DNA from: Allomuricauda sp.
GTDB taxonomy: Bacteria; Bacteroidota; Bacteroidia; Flavobacteriales; Flavobacteriaceae
NCBI GenBank assembly: GCA_003712125.1
Contig: RHLF01000001.1
Coordinates: forward strand, 1,364,001-1,428,000
Direction: 5' to 3'
DNA: 64,000 nt
In this document: in pieces, positions 45,810-55,366 of the stretch
Position numbering within the stretch: the first letter of the stretch is position 1
Layout of the letters: each line of letters starts with the position of its first letter
Position numbers and translations under genes: made by a program
Notes under the pieces: model-generated
Databases searched by the model: none
What the model was told of the DNA's origin: nothing
What the model saw: the letters and a program-made list of their open reading frames with translations, nothing else

Positions 45810-46400
45810 TTAATTCGCAGCTACTGCCCGAGCGGGAGGATAAGCTTGCAAAATCTCACCCACAAATTCACGGATGCGGGCTTCTTTCTTTTCGATATTC
45901 TTGGTATTGTTCAGGGTGCCAACACCGCGACCTTGCCAAACCAGTTCCTTGTTTTTGGCATCGATTAGGTCAATATAGAGCGAACCTTGAGTGCGTGTTG
46001 AAACATTGGGCCCCCAGGCACCACCCCAACCCCATCCAGGTCCCCAGACCCATGGGTTATAGAAGCCACCCCAGCCAAAGCCACCCCAGCCCCAACCAAA
46101 GTTGTTGTTGTAGACATCGACCTGTTCACGTTCTTTGGTGAAAATGCTGATCAAAAGATCTGGCTCTTGTGACTTGACAAATCCGCGAGCGCTAAGTTCA
46201 TTGTCAATAGCTTTTAAAATACGCTTCTTGTCCAAATCCGAAATCTGGGCCTTGTCAATACCCGTTTTATAGAACGCATAAGATTTGTACTCGTTGAAAT
46301 TCGCTTCTCTGTCATAATCGGAAACCACCCGCACCGAAACACAGGAGCTTAGAAAAACCAGCGCTAAAATGGGGAGTGTAAATACCTTAATTTTTTTCAT
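45810..46400 (-). CDS. DUF4136-domain lipoprotein with Trp/Gly-rich segment
   Basis: This 196-residue lipoprotein (PILALVFLSSCVSVRVVSDYDR) carries the DUF4136 domain: FNEYKSYAFYK, KRILKAIDNELSARGF, DLLISIFTKEREQVDV, and SLYIDLIDAKNKELVWQGRGVG. A segment of about 35 residues in the middle is almost only Gly, Trp, Phe, Pro and Asn (NNFGWGWGGFGWGGFYNPW), as is common in marine DUF4136 proteins. The function is unknown. It is monocistronic and ends with a strong terminator. Confidence 0.9.
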   Translation of the reverse strand: MKKIKVFTLPILALVFLSSCVSVRVVSDYDREANFNEYKSYAFYKTGIDKAQISDLDKKRILKAIDNELSARGFVKSQEPDLLISIFTKEREQVDVYNNNFGWGWGGFGWGGFYNPWVWGPGWGWGGAWGPNVSTRTQGSLYIDLIDAKNKELVWQGRGVGTLNNTKNIEKKEARIREFVGEILQAYPPARAVAAN

Positions 46401-46472
46401 ATCAATACTTTTTTTTTGAGTTGAACGGTCTTCTATATAGGCATCAAATATTGTGCCGAAAACCTTTGAAAT

Positions 46473-46643
<171 letters not shown>

Positions 46644-46670
46644 TTACTTTTTTGATGAGAATTTGAACGC

Positions 46671-46740
46671 TCCGTTCACCGGAATTCTGCAAGGGTTGAG
46701 CCAAATAGTGAACATGCAATAAGTTTTAAGGCTATATTTG
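46671..46740 (+). promoter_or_regulatory. Promoter with LytTR-like paired repeats ahead of the 46761-50134 operon
   Basis: GTTCACC at 46674 and GTTGAGC at 46695 are 21 bp apart, and the -7 box TATATTTG lies at 46733-46740, with the ATG at 46761. No TTTG is found at the -33 distance. The second repeat ends just upstream of that position, where an activator could contact RNA polymerase. The layout matches the promoter at 230-318. Confidence 0.5.
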
Positions 46741-46760
46741 TAAGAATCATATGATTAAAT

Positions 46761-47090
46761 ATGGTTGTAGTCTTCAAACATTTCTTTTACAAAAACTATG
46801 TAGGTCTTTCCTTATGGCCCTTTATCATAGTTAAGGAAACCCATCATAAAAGTGATCCTGTTTTGATCAACCATGAACGCATTCATTTGCGCCAACAAGG
46901 CGAGCTGTTCATCGTCTTTTTTTACCTAATTTATTTGACCGAATGGGTGTTGCGTACACTACTTTACCTCAATAGTTATCGCGCCTATCAGAATATCAGT
47001 TTTGAAAGGGAGGCCTATGCCAATGAGCGTAACTTTGATTATTTGGAGCAGCGTAAGCGTTTTGCTTTTCTTGACTATCTTTTCAGGTAG
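46761..47090 (+). CDS. Small HExxH membrane protein (putative minimal metallopeptidase)
   Basis: The 109-residue protein contains H38-E-R-I-H42 in INHERIHLRQQGE. One or two membrane helices follow (ELFIVFFYLIYLTEWVLRTLLYL), and then SFEREAYANE (E84), a likely third zinc ligand as in M48/M56 peptidases. It is far smaller than BlaR1/MecR1-type M56 proteins and has no other domain. It is the first gene of an operon: its TAG shares one base with the GTG start of the next gene. Catalytic activity is inferred; it could also only bind zinc. Confidence 0.82.
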   Translation: MVVVFKHFFYKNYVGLSLWPFIIVKETHHKSDPVLINHERIHLRQQGELFIVFFYLIYLTEWVLRTLLYLNSYRAYQNISFEREAYANERNFDYLEQRKRFAFLDYLFR

Positions 47091-48004
47091 TGAATACACC
47101 ACCTAAAATTCAGAACCAACAAATCGATTTGCCCTTGTTGAGGGAAAAAGGGGTTTCTCTTTTTTTAAAACGGGAAGATCTGATCCATCCCCTTATTTCA
47201 GGAAATAAATACCGAAAACTAAAGTATAACCTCCAAGCAGCCCATGATCTTGGTCATGACACCCTTCTGACCTTTGGTGGGGCCTATTCAAACCACATTT
47301 TGGCCACGGCAAGTGCCGGTAAAGAAAATGGGTTCAAGACCATTGGTGTAATTCGCGGGGAGGAACTGAAAGCTCAGGATTACCGTAACCCCACTTTGGA
47401 AAAGGCCCATGAGTTGGGCATGCACTTTTACTTTGTTGATCGCAAAACGTTTCGCGACAAGGAAAAAGAGTCCTTTATGGCCCATTTGCAGCAAAAATTT
47501 GGGGCATTTTACCTTTTGCCTGAAGGCGGAACCAATGATTTGGCCATACAGGGATGTCAAGAAATTTTGGTCGAAGAAGACAAAAGATTTGATTTTATAT
47601 GTTGTTCGGTGGGAACCGGGGGAACAATGGCCGGATTGATCAATGCTTCAAAAGCGCACCAAACTATATTAGGGTTTTCGGCCTTAAAGGGTTCTTTTCT
47701 GAAGGAAGCCATAACTTCGTTCACCCACAACAAAAACTGGCGTTTGCGCAACGATTACCATTTTGGCGGCTATGCCAAATGCAACGCTGAATTGATCGAG
47801 TTTATCAATGATTTTAAAAACAAAACGGACATTCCCTTGGACCCGGTCTATACGGGTAAAATGCTTTTTGGGATAATTGATAGCATCAAAAATGATAGAT
47901 TTGCACCTGAAAGCAAGATACTGGCCATTCATACTGGAGGGTTACAAGGAATAAAGGGCATGAATCTTGTATTAAAGAATAAAAATCTTCCAACGATTTT
48001 ATGA
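47090..48004 (+). CDS. PLP-dependent ACC deaminase/D-cysteine desulfhydrase-family enzyme
   Basis: This 304-residue fold-type II PLP enzyme begins at GTG 47090. The Lys for the Schiff base is in HPLISGNKYRKLKYNL, followed by TFGGAYSNHILATASAG. The phosphate-binding loop is SVGTGGTMAGLI and the C-terminus has ILAIHTGGLQG. It is somewhat shorter than E. coli DcyD. Substrates may be ACC, D-cysteine or another D-amino acid; sequence alone does not decide. It is the second gene of the operon and overlaps the next gene (ATGA). Confidence 0.88.
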   Translation: MNTPPKIQNQQIDLPLLREKGVSLFLKREDLIHPLISGNKYRKLKYNLQAAHDLGHDTLLTFGGAYSNHILATASAGKENGFKTIGVIRGEELKAQDYRNPTLEKAHELGMHFYFVDRKTFRDKEKESFMAHLQQKFGAFYLLPEGGTNDLAIQGCQEILVEEDKRFDFICCSVGTGGTMAGLINASKAHQTILGFSALKGSFLKEAITSFTHNKNWRLRNDYHFGGYAKCNAELIEFINDFKNKTDIPLDPVYTGKMLFGIIDSIKNDRFAPESKILAIHTGGLQGIKGMNLVLKNKNLPTIL

Positions 48005-48852
48005 TGTTGAAAAAGACATTTCTAGGCGTATTCATCTTCATTTTTTTAGCCGGCTGTGGCACCAAAAAACGCACTGTACGCAAGGTAACGTCTGACACAA
48101 AAAGTGCCAGGGTATATAATCCGAATTCGGGTATTGAGGCAACCAAGGTCAAGAAAGCAGCATTGTACCCCATGCCTGCCGATCCGGGGCGTTTTGTGCG
48201 ATTTCCCATTTCGACAACGCAAGAATACATCGAAACCTTTTCCGAGATTGCCCAATATGAGATGCGTGCCTTTGGTATTCCCGCTAGTATTACGCTGGCG
48301 CAAGGAATTTTAGAGAGTGGATCCGGAAGGGGTGAATTAACCCAAAAGACCAACAATCACTTTGGCATAAAATGCCATTCGGGTTGGCAGGGTGAATACG
48401 ATTTTCATGACGATGATGAACGCGGCGAATGCTTCCGGAAGTACAATCACCCGATGTATTCGTTTCGCGACCATAGCATCTTTCTGTCTTCAAGGTCGCG
48501 TTATGCCTTTTTGTTCAATTACCGTCGTGACGATTATAAGAAATGGGCCTATGGTCTGAAAAAAGCAGGTTATGCCACCGACAAAAAATACCCGCAAAAA
48601 TTAATCTCCTTGATCGAAAAGTTCAATCTGGCCGCCTATGACACCGAAGTGGTGAGAGGAGGGCTCGATGTGGTGCGGAAACCCAAACAATATGAGGTCT
48701 TTACGCATATTATTGAACGGGGTGATACCCTATATGGTATTTCTAAAAAGTATGGTATTTCCATTGATGAAATCAAACGCTTAAACGGACTTAAATCAAC
48801 CAATCTCAATATTGGGCAGGTCATAAATATTCGAAAACCCAAAACCAAATAA
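48001..48852 (+). CDS. Glucosaminidase-domain lipoprotein with LysM
   Basis: The 283-residue protein is a lipoprotein ([17 protein letters not shown]). It carries a mannosyl-glycoprotein endo-beta-N-acetylglucosaminidase-type domain (about residues 75-215: [61 protein letters not shown]) and a C-terminal LysM repeat (about 235-280: [30 protein letters not shown]). It should cut glycan strands of peptidoglycan, the catalytic Glu being in ILESGSG. Its ATG overlaps the stop of the PLP enzyme; hemL follows 4 bp later. Confidence 0.92.
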   Translation: MMLKKTFLGVFIFIFLAGCGTKKRTVRKVTSDTKSARVYNPNSGIEATKVKKAALYPMPADPGRFVRFPISTTQEYIETFSEIAQYEMRAFGIPASITLAQGILESGSGRGELTQKTNNHFGIKCHSGWQGEYDFHDDDERGECFRKYNHPMYSFRDHSIFLSSRSRYAFLFNYRRDDYKKWAYGLKKAGYATDKKYPQKLISLIEKFNLAAYDTEVVRGGLDVVRKPKQYEVFTHIIERGDTLYGISKKYGISIDEIKRLNGLKSTNLNIGQVINIRKPKTK

Positions 48853-48856
48853 TTTC

Positions 48857-50134
48857 ATGCGATACCAACGCAGTAGTGCCTTGTTTGCCGAGGCCAAAAA
48901 ATACATCCCAGGAGGTGTAAACTCACCGGTTCGGGCATTTAAGGCCGTAGGGGGAGAGCCCATTTTTATCAAGGAAGCGAAAGGGGCTTACCTCTATGAT
49001 GCAGACGATAACCAGTATATCGATTATATTTCTTCATGGGGACCGCTGTTATTCGGCCATGCACATGAACCGGTCATCAAAGCTGTGATCGAAAAGGCCA
49101 AAAAAGGTACGTCCTTTGGTATCCCTACAGAAATTGAAACGGAATTGGCCAAGTTGGCCACGACCATGGTTCCCAATATCGATAAAATACGTTTTGTGAA
49201 TTCGGGCACCGAAGCCTGTATGAGTGCAGTGCGTTTGGCGCGTGGTTACACAGGAAAGGATAAGATCATCAAGTTCGCCGGTTGTTATCATGGCCATTCC
49301 GATGCATTTTTGATTCAGGCCGGGAGTGGTGCGGTTACCTTTGGAAGTCCGAATAGCCCTGGGGTTACCCAAGGGACCGCCAAGGATACGCTGCTTGCCG
49401 AATACAATGATTTAGAAGGGTTAAAAGCCTTGGTCAAAGCCAATCAGGGCGAACTGGCGGCGATAATCCTTGAGCCTATCGCGGGCAATATGGGTTGTAT
49501 TATCCCCTCAGATGAATTCATCCATGGGCTTCGGGAGCTATGCACCCAAGAAGGGATTTTACTCTTGTTTGATGAAGTTATGACGGGATTTCGCTTGGCA
49601 AAAGGCGGTGCTCAAGAAGTTTTGGGTGTCGATGCCGATATTGTGATGTTCGGAAAAGTCATCGGGGGAGGCTTACCCGTTGGTGCCTTTGCTGCCCGTT
49701 CCGAAATTATGGCACATTTGGCCCCTGATGGACCCGTATACCAAGCAGGAACCTTAAGCGGAAATCCGCTGGCTATGAGTGCCGGATTGGCCATGTTGAC
49801 CGAGATTGATCAACATCCAGAGGTTTTTGAAAGCCTAGCACAAAAAACAGCGCATTTGCATAAAGGCATCGCAGACGTATTGAACGCCAAAGGCATACCC
49901 CACCAAATCAACAGATTTGGCAGTATGATTTCTGTTCATTTTTGTGAAGAAGCCGTTATTGATTTTACGTCCTCCGCAAAGGGAAATAACGACACCTTTA
50001 AGCACTATTTCCACGGAATGCTGGATCAAGGCATTTACCTGCCTCCATCTGCCTTTGAAAGTTATTTCTTGAATGATGCTATCAGTGATGCCGATTTGGA
50101 CCGAACGATAGAGGCGGTGAAATCAATTTTTTAG
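48857..50134 (+). CDS. hemL: Glutamate-1-semialdehyde 2,1-aminomutase
   Basis: The 425-residue PLP enzyme makes 5-aminolevulinate from glutamate-1-semialdehyde in haem synthesis. Typical features are [21 protein letters not shown] cut at [55 protein letters not shown] and the Schiff-base Lys in [15 protein letters not shown]. Length and motifs are normal. It is the last gene of the operon led by the HExxH protein, which places a housekeeping enzyme under the LytTR-like promoter unless it has its own. Confidence 0.96.
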   Translation: MRYQRSSALFAEAKKYIPGGVNSPVRAFKAVGGEPIFIKEAKGAYLYDADDNQYIDYISSWGPLLFGHAHEPVIKAVIEKAKKGTSFGIPTEIETELAKLATTMVPNIDKIRFVNSGTEACMSAVRLARGYTGKDKIIKFAGCYHGHSDAFLIQAGSGAVTFGSPNSPGVTQGTAKDTLLAEYNDLEGLKALVKANQGELAAIILEPIAGNMGCIIPSDEFIHGLRELCTQEGILLLFDEVMTGFRLAKGGAQEVLGVDADIVMFGKVIGGGLPVGAFAARSEIMAHLAPDGPVYQAGTLSGNPLAMSAGLAMLTEIDQHPEVFESLAQKTAHLHKGIADVLNAKGIPHQINRFGSMISVHFCEEAVIDFTSSAKGNNDTFKHYFHGMLDQGIYLPPSAFESYFLNDAISDADLDRTIEAVKSIF

Positions 50135-50148
50135 TAAGGACAAGTTGC

Positions 50149-51051
50149 CTACGATTTGGTGCTGTTTTTTTGGTAAAATCCAATCATTAATTCGGCCAAT
50201 TCTTCTCCTTTTTCTTCTTGGATAAAGTGTCCGGCCTGTAATATTTTATGGTCTTGTCCCTGGGTGCCAGGTACGAGTTTCTGAAATATTTTTTCGGCGC
50301 CTAGCATAATGTCGTCCCCATCACCAAAAATCGTCAAAAAGGGCTTCTGCCAATGCCTCAATTTCTCCCAAGCTTTGCTATTCTTTTGTGACTCAGGATC
50401 ATCGGGTTCAATCGGAACCAGGGTGGGAAACATACGGGCCCCAGCCTTGTATGCTTCTGAGGGGAAGGGGGCATTGTACGCCTCATATACCTTTTCAGTG
50501 AGCGGTGTTAAGGTTCCCATATCGATAACCTTGCCAATATTGAATCCGGGCGAGTGCTGTGAATACTCGCGCCATTTCATAAAACTTTCGGGCATGGGTT
50601 GCATACCTGTAGGTAAGCCCGTATTTGAGGCAACTACCATATCAAAACGGTCTTCCATTTCGGTGATGATTCGCAACCCAAGCAAACCACCCCAGTCTTG
50701 ACAAAACAGGACAATATTTTTTAGGTTCAATTTGACAATTAGGGCGGAAAGCCAATCGATGTGTTTTTGGTAAGAGTAGGCTTGTTTATCGACCCATTTG
50801 TCTGACTTCCCGAAACCAATTAGATCAGGGGCGATAACCCGAAAATGCTTTGACAACTTCGGAATCATTTTACGATATAGGTAAGACCAACTGGGTTCAC
50901 CGTGAAGTAACAAGGCAACTGGGCCATTGGCTATACCTTCATCAAGGTAATGCATTTGAAGACCGGCTTCTACCGTTACGTAATGGCTTGAAAAAGGATA
51001 TCCCTCCAAATTTTCAAATGCATCATGCGGTGTCTTGATAATGTTTTTCAT
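50149..51051 (-). CDS. Haloalkane dehalogenase-like alpha/beta hydrolase
   Basis: The 300-residue protein aligns by motif with HLD-I haloalkane dehalogenases. It has HGEPSWSYLYRKM (oxyanion and halide-side residues, 50-62), PDLIGFGKSDK, and the nucleophile elbow CQDWGG with D119 followed by W120, the halide-stabilising Trp. The base His is in QAGHFIQEE near residue 278. Nucleophilic Asp followed by Trp separates this family from esterases (Ser). No signal peptide is present. It could detoxify or use halogenated alkanes, but related proteins often have unknown natural substrates. It is monocistronic and convergent with hemL. Confidence 0.88.
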   Translation of the reverse strand: MKNIIKTPHDAFENLEGYPFSSHYVTVEAGLQMHYLDEGIANGPVALLLHGEPSWSYLYRKMIPKLSKHFRVIAPDLIGFGKSDKWVDKQAYSYQKHIDWLSALIVKLNLKNIVLFCQDWGGLLGLRIITEMEDRFDMVVASNTGLPTGMQPMPESFMKWREYSQHSPGFNIGKVIDMGTLTPLTEKVYEAYNAPFPSEAYKAGARMFPTLVPIEPDDPESQKNSKAWEKLRHWQKPFLTIFGDGDDIMLGAEKIFQKLVPGTQGQDHKILQAGHFIQEEKGEELAELMIGFYQKNSTKS

Positions 51052-51182
51052 AGGTATTTACTTAAATCCTGAAAGTGGTGCTTTGTCCCTTCAAAGAAAT
51101 TGGGCCTTCAGCTCATCGAATAAGTCCAAATTACTACAATATACGTACTTAAGACAACGTTACAACTCAACACCCCAAAATT

Positions 51183-52073
51183 ATGAGACACTTATTTAGC
51201 TATAAAGCTTTGACGGCCAATGTTTTGAGATACCTATTTATCTTGCTTTTATTGGCCCCTGTACTTTCCTGCGAAAAAGATGAAGTGACCACCGATGAAA
51301 TCGCCCAAGAGGAGTCGGATGAGGAATCAAATACAGATAATGAAGAACCCGAAGATGACCCTGAAGACGAGTCTTCTGGCGATGGTTCGGAAGAAGGCAC
51401 CACAGGTGACGACACCACAGGTAGCGGAGATACAGGCAGTGATTGCCCCGATACGATAGGATTCATTTTTGAAGAATCGAATGGGTTGGTATCCATTGAA
51501 TTTGAAAATAATGAGTTTCCAGAGGGTTGGGTGCTAAAAAATGATGCCTCCGATACTTCGGGAGAGGGATATATGCAATGGGAAGGCAATTCTTTTTTTA
51601 ACGCTCCCGGAAATGGAATGGTCGTATTCCCCATCCGTATTACCACAACAGGTACCTATCGATTTATTTGGAAATCATCCTTTCGACTGGGAACTAACGG
51701 AACCGAGCATAATGACTCATGGTTACGTTTTCCCGACGCAGCCGATTTTTTTGGAAGAAAGAGTAGCGGTAGTATCGTTTATCCGCAAGGAACCGGTAAA
51801 CAACCAAACCCCAATGGTTCGTCATCCGATGGTTGGTTCAAAATTTACCGAAGTGGCAATGACAATGCCTTTACGTGGCAATCAAGTACTTCTGACAACG
51901 ATGGGCACGATATTTTTGTGACTTTTGCCGAAGCCGGTGTGTATTTACTTGAGGTATCTGCCCGTTCTAATTTTCATGGTATTGATCGCATCGTGATGTT
52001 TGAAGAGAGTTTGAATCCTATAGATGCCATTAATGCGGCGGATGTTTTTAGTGTAAAAACCAGTTGCGATTAA
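51183..52073 (+). CDS. Surface lipoprotein with long acidic linker and C-terminal beta domain
   Basis: I do not recognise a named family. The 296-residue product has a lipoprotein signal (LFILLLLAPVLSCEKDE) followed by about 55 residues made mostly of E, D, S, G and T. A folded C-terminal part follows (about residues 88-296). It contains VSIEFENNEFPEGWVLKND and GTYRFIWKSSFRLGTNGTEHND, and near the end GVYLLEVSARSNFHGIDRIV. The wording of the latter resembles the CBM-like end of glycan-active proteins whose ligand sites sit near an (H)GIDRIV segment. Acidic residues after the lipid Cys are the export signal used for surface lipoproteins in Bacteroidota. Confidence 0.8.
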   Translation: MRHLFSYKALTANVLRYLFILLLLAPVLSCEKDEVTTDEIAQEESDEESNTDNEEPEDDPEDESSGDGSEEGTTGDDTTGSGDTGSDCPDTIGFIFEESNGLVSIEFENNEFPEGWVLKNDASDTSGEGYMQWEGNSFFNAPGNGMVVFPIRITTTGTYRFIWKSSFRLGTNGTEHNDSWLRFPDAADFFGRKSSGSIVYPQGTGKQPNPNGSSSDGWFKIYRSGNDNAFTWQSSTSDNDGHDIFVTFAEAGVYLLEVSARSNFHGIDRIVMFEESLNPIDAINAADVFSVKTSCD

Positions 52074-52081
52074 GCGCCATT

Positions 52082-52588
52082 CTAGTGATGCGTGAGTTGT
52101 TGGATGATTTCTTTATGCGATGGAAATAATGCCGTGAGTGTTTCTGCGTTGGCCAGTTCAAAGTCGTCGAAACTAAATCCCGGCGCCACGGTGCACCCTA
52201 CCAAGGCGTATCCATCGTCTTGAATGACTTCGGCGGCAAACCAGTCTCCTCCTTTAACAACGAATTGAGGAACCTCTCCTTCAAAAATATGGCTTCCAAT
52301 CAGTTGATTGGAGTAAACACCTGCCTCTGAAATGAGATGCAGCCGAAGGCTGTTCCCTGAATAAAAATGCCAAATTTCATCTTGTTTGATACGATGAAAG
52401 GCAGAAAATTTTTCTGACGTCAACAAAAAATAGATACAGGTTGAAACGTTTCGGGATCCTTTGTAGGCTCCCCCAAGTGCAGGTTCGGGAATTTCGGCCA
52501 TACTGCGATAGGTTTCCCTGAAATAACCGCCTTCAGGATGCGCCTCTAAGTTCAATTTTTTGATGAGTTGGTTGGCTATTCTATTCAT
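52082..52588 (-). CDS. Cupin_5 (DUF985) domain protein
   Basis: The 168-residue soluble protein has a single cupin fold: LEAHPEGGYFRETYRS at the N-terminus, TCIYFLLTSEKFSAFHRIKQDEIWHFYSGNS cut at FSAFHRIKQDEIWHFY, and GCTVAPGFSFDDFELA near the end. These are the usual DUF985 landmarks, whose enzymatic role is not settled. It lies 9 bp from the convergent lipoprotein gene. Confidence 0.93.
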   Translation of the reverse strand: MNRIANQLIKKLNLEAHPEGGYFRETYRSMAEIPEPALGGAYKGSRNVSTCIYFLLTSEKFSAFHRIKQDEIWHFYSGNSLRLHLISEAGVYSNQLIGSHIFEGEVPQFVVKGGDWFAAEVIQDDGYALVGCTVAPGFSFDDFELANAETLTALFPSHKEIIQQLTHH

Positions 52589-52684
52589 AGGGCCTTTAGA
52601 TTTTCACTTCGTACATTCAAGACAACCCTAAAAGTCGGAATTAGATACAAAAGCACCACCATTCCACTAATTATTTTTTGAGGT

Positions 52685-55366
52685 TTAAAAATTAATTCGA
52701 AATAAAAAATTCGGGGTCAATCCCAAAGAGAGTTGTTCAAGCTGGTCAATTTCCTGTAATCCCGTTTCCGGATTGTCATCAACGCGGTAAAAGACAGAAA
52801 GCGGCACTTGTCGGGCATAAAGGTTTTGAAATGATAATCCGGCAACGCATCGGGTGTCGCCGTTGGAGGATAAATTAAAAGAATAAAGTACCGAAGTGTC
52901 TAAACGATGGTAATTGGGTAAGCGGCGGCTATTGATAGTTCCAAATTCAATATCCCCTTCCGTCGCGTTAAAACTGTCCACTGGGGTGAAAGGTGCACCG
53001 GTCCTAAAGTTCCATCCCAAGGAAAATTTCCAATTTCCAGTTTCATAAGTATTGGATAGGGTGAGATTGTGTGTAATATCATTATTGCCAGAAAATTTGC
53101 CGACTACCAGTTCTTCAAATCGATAATCCACTGTGTTGTAGGTATACCCCAACCATATCCGGTAATTTTTAAGTTGTTTTTTCAATAGGAAATCAATGCC
53201 AAAAATAGCACTGGAACCTTGGGAATATTCTTCGGAAGCATTGGTAAACCCATTGGTAAATGAGGTCAGGCCATCAATTTGTTTGATATAAGTATCCAAA
53301 TCTATGGTCCACCCCTTAACATCAATCAACACTCCCGTAGAGAATTGTTCACTTTCCAATAAAGGGATGTTGTCTGATTCCGTTAAACTCCAAATACCAT
53401 TTTGGAGCCGTAAACGGGTATCGTCAAATTCAATCAACTGACTTAAGGTTTGGTACCTTTTTTCACCGGTAAATTTTAAGCGTAAGCTCTTGCCTAAAGG
53501 GTATTCAACATTTAACCTGGGCTCAAGATACCAAGTGTTAAAAAGTGAAAATTTGGAAGCGCGCAACCCAAGACTTATAAGACCCCTATTTTGTGGTTTA
53601 TACGAATAAGATCCATAGATCGCATTTGAAGTATTTGACCTATTGGATATTTCATTAAAATCACGCTCATCAACAGGTTCTATATTATCTACATCTTCAT
53701 CACCAGGGTCAATATCCTCATCACCGGCTTCGTCTCGAAAGAGTTGATAAAACACCTCATTTTTTGTCAATTGATACCCCAATTTTAGCGTGTGTTTTTG
53801 GTTAAAATCGAAGGCCAAATTTGTGTCAAAACCATAGTCTTTAACCGAGTTTCTTCTTACGCTTTCTTCTTGCACGTTTTGTCCTTCAAGAAATTGATTG
53901 TTATAGCTGCTTACAAAATTGGAGTAGTATGCCTTTATTGCGTGATGCCATCGCCCTCCTTTTATACCTGACCAATTAAAGCTCAATCCTTGATTTTCGG
54001 TAATTAGAGCATCTTGGGAGACATTTTCTTCATCTAACAACCTAAAATTGAGATCATTTTTTGTCAAAAGTCCAGTTAGGTATACGCTGTCTTTTTCCGA
54101 TGGTTTAATAAGGAGTTTTACATTGGTGTCGTAGAAAAAGAAAGTTTCCTCACCATCTACAATGGTTTCTTCCTCGGTGTCTTGGGGGTTTTGGGTGTCA
54201 CCTGCTGTATCCACTATGGTGTTTTGAAAGACCTTTTCAGATATAGCGTCAAAGGTAGGAGTTCCCAAAGGCTCGATATCAGCATACGACCTGCGACCGG
54301 AAACCACAAGACCAATGGTTTCACCCAATCGTACCTTAGCAAATGCATCGGCTTGAGTGCCATTGAAACCCAAACCGGTTGTTGTTTTAGTAGGAACTTG
54401 GGTTTCGCCCAGAATATCGATGACCCCTGAAATTCGATCACCATATTCAGGATTTGCTCCACCTTTAAAAATGGTTGCACCCGTGGTAACATTCGGGTTG
54501 AAAATGGACAACATTCCAAAAAAGTGACCCGTGTTATACATCTTTATTCCGTCATATAAAATCAAATTTTGATCGGCAGAACCACCGCGAATTTGAATAT
54601 CAGATACAGATTCATTGATGCTTGCTATGCCCGGAACCCATTGAGCGGACCGGAAAACATCTGATTCGACCAAACCGGGCAAAATGCCTTGTTCATTCGA
54701 GTTGAGCACCAACGAACCATCCCTGTTTTTGTCAATGCCTTTTATTAAATATGACTTTACTATGACTTCTTGCAAAGATTCGGCTCTTGGGCTTAGAAGA
54801 AAATTTCGGCATTCTGATGTGCCAAAGTCAGATTGAAACACCATTCGGGTTGCATAGCCTACATATTGTAGAAGGATTCCATTGGATAGGTCTTCATTTT
54901 GTATTGAAAAATATCCGTTTTCGTCTGTAGTATACCCTTTTGACGTGCCTTTAATGAGCAGGGTGGCAAAGGGAAGGGGTTCTTTGGTTACCAAGTCAAA
55001 AAGATATCCACATACTGAACTTCTTATGTCAGGCGTACTCACGATCACTTGGTTCTTTCCAATGCGTTCAAATTTTAGATTTGTCGTGCTCGCCAAAACA
55101 GTCAGTAAGGCATCGATCTCCACATTTTTGGCGGTATGGGTAACTGTTTTGCTTCGAATTAGTTCATCGGAGTAGGAAAAGAGCAAACCCGTCTTTTGTT
55201 CCAGGTCTGTTAAGACCTGTTTCAATGGCGTATTGCTAAAATTGACTTCAATAGTTTGTTGAGCCACGATTGTCGTGAAATGAAAAAGACAAAAAATTAG
55301 CAAGAATAGCCTGTTGCCCTTAGCGCTTATCAAGAGTAACAGTTTTTTGATCTTCTGAAAGTTCAT
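52685..55366 (-). CDS. TonB-dependent receptor with STN signalling domain
   Basis: This 893-residue outer-membrane receptor begins with a signal peptide (FLLIFCLFHFTTIVAQ) and an STN domain (about residues 37-100: EVNFSNTPLKQVLTDLEQKTGLLFSYS). A carboxypeptidase-like repeat (about 117-200), a plug (about 225-330: VSDIQIRGGSADQNLILYDG) and a beta-barrel ending GLTPNFLFRINF follow. The STN domain normally talks to a FecR-type anti-sigma factor, and such genes lie directly upstream. Its start overlaps the FecR stop by 47 bp. There is no SusD partner, so a small ligand (siderophore, haem or similar) fits better than a polysaccharide. Confidence 0.93.
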   Translation of the reverse strand: MNFQKIKKLLLLISAKGNRLFLLIFCLFHFTTIVAQQTIEVNFSNTPLKQVLTDLEQKTGLLFSYSDELIRSKTVTHTAKNVEIDALLTVLASTTNLKFERIGKNQVIVSTPDIRSSVCGYLFDLVTKEPLPFATLLIKGTSKGYTTDENGYFSIQNEDLSNGILLQYVGYATRMVFQSDFGTSECRNFLLSPRAESLQEVIVKSYLIKGIDKNRDGSLVLNSNEQGILPGLVESDVFRSAQWVPGIASINESVSDIQIRGGSADQNLILYDGIKMYNTGHFFGMLSIFNPNVTTGATIFKGGANPEYGDRISGVIDILGETQVPTKTTTGLGFNGTQADAFAKVRLGETIGLVVSGRRSYADIEPLGTPTFDAISEKVFQNTIVDTAGDTQNPQDTEEETIVDGEETFFFYDTNVKLLIKPSEKDSVYLTGLLTKNDLNFRLLDEENVSQDALITENQGLSFNWSGIKGGRWHHAIKAYYSNFVSSYNNQFLEGQNVQEESVRRNSVKDYGFDTNLAFDFNQKHTLKLGYQLTKNEVFYQLFRDEAGDEDIDPGDEDVDNIEPVDERDFNEISNRSNTSNAIYGSYSYKPQNRGLISLGLRASKFSLFNTWYLEPRLNVEYPLGKSLRLKFTGEKRYQTLSQLIEFDDTRLRLQNGIWSLTESDNIPLLESEQFSTGVLIDVKGWTIDLDTYIKQIDGLTSFTNGFTNASEEYSQGSSAIFGIDFLLKKQLKNYRIWLGYTYNTVDYRFEELVVGKFSGNNDITHNLTLSNTYETGNWKFSLGWNFRTGAPFTPVDSFNATEGDIEFGTINSRRLPNYHRLDTSVLYSFNLSSNGDTRCVAGLSFQNLYARQVPLSVFYRVDDNPETGLQEIDQLEQLSLGLTPNFLFRINF

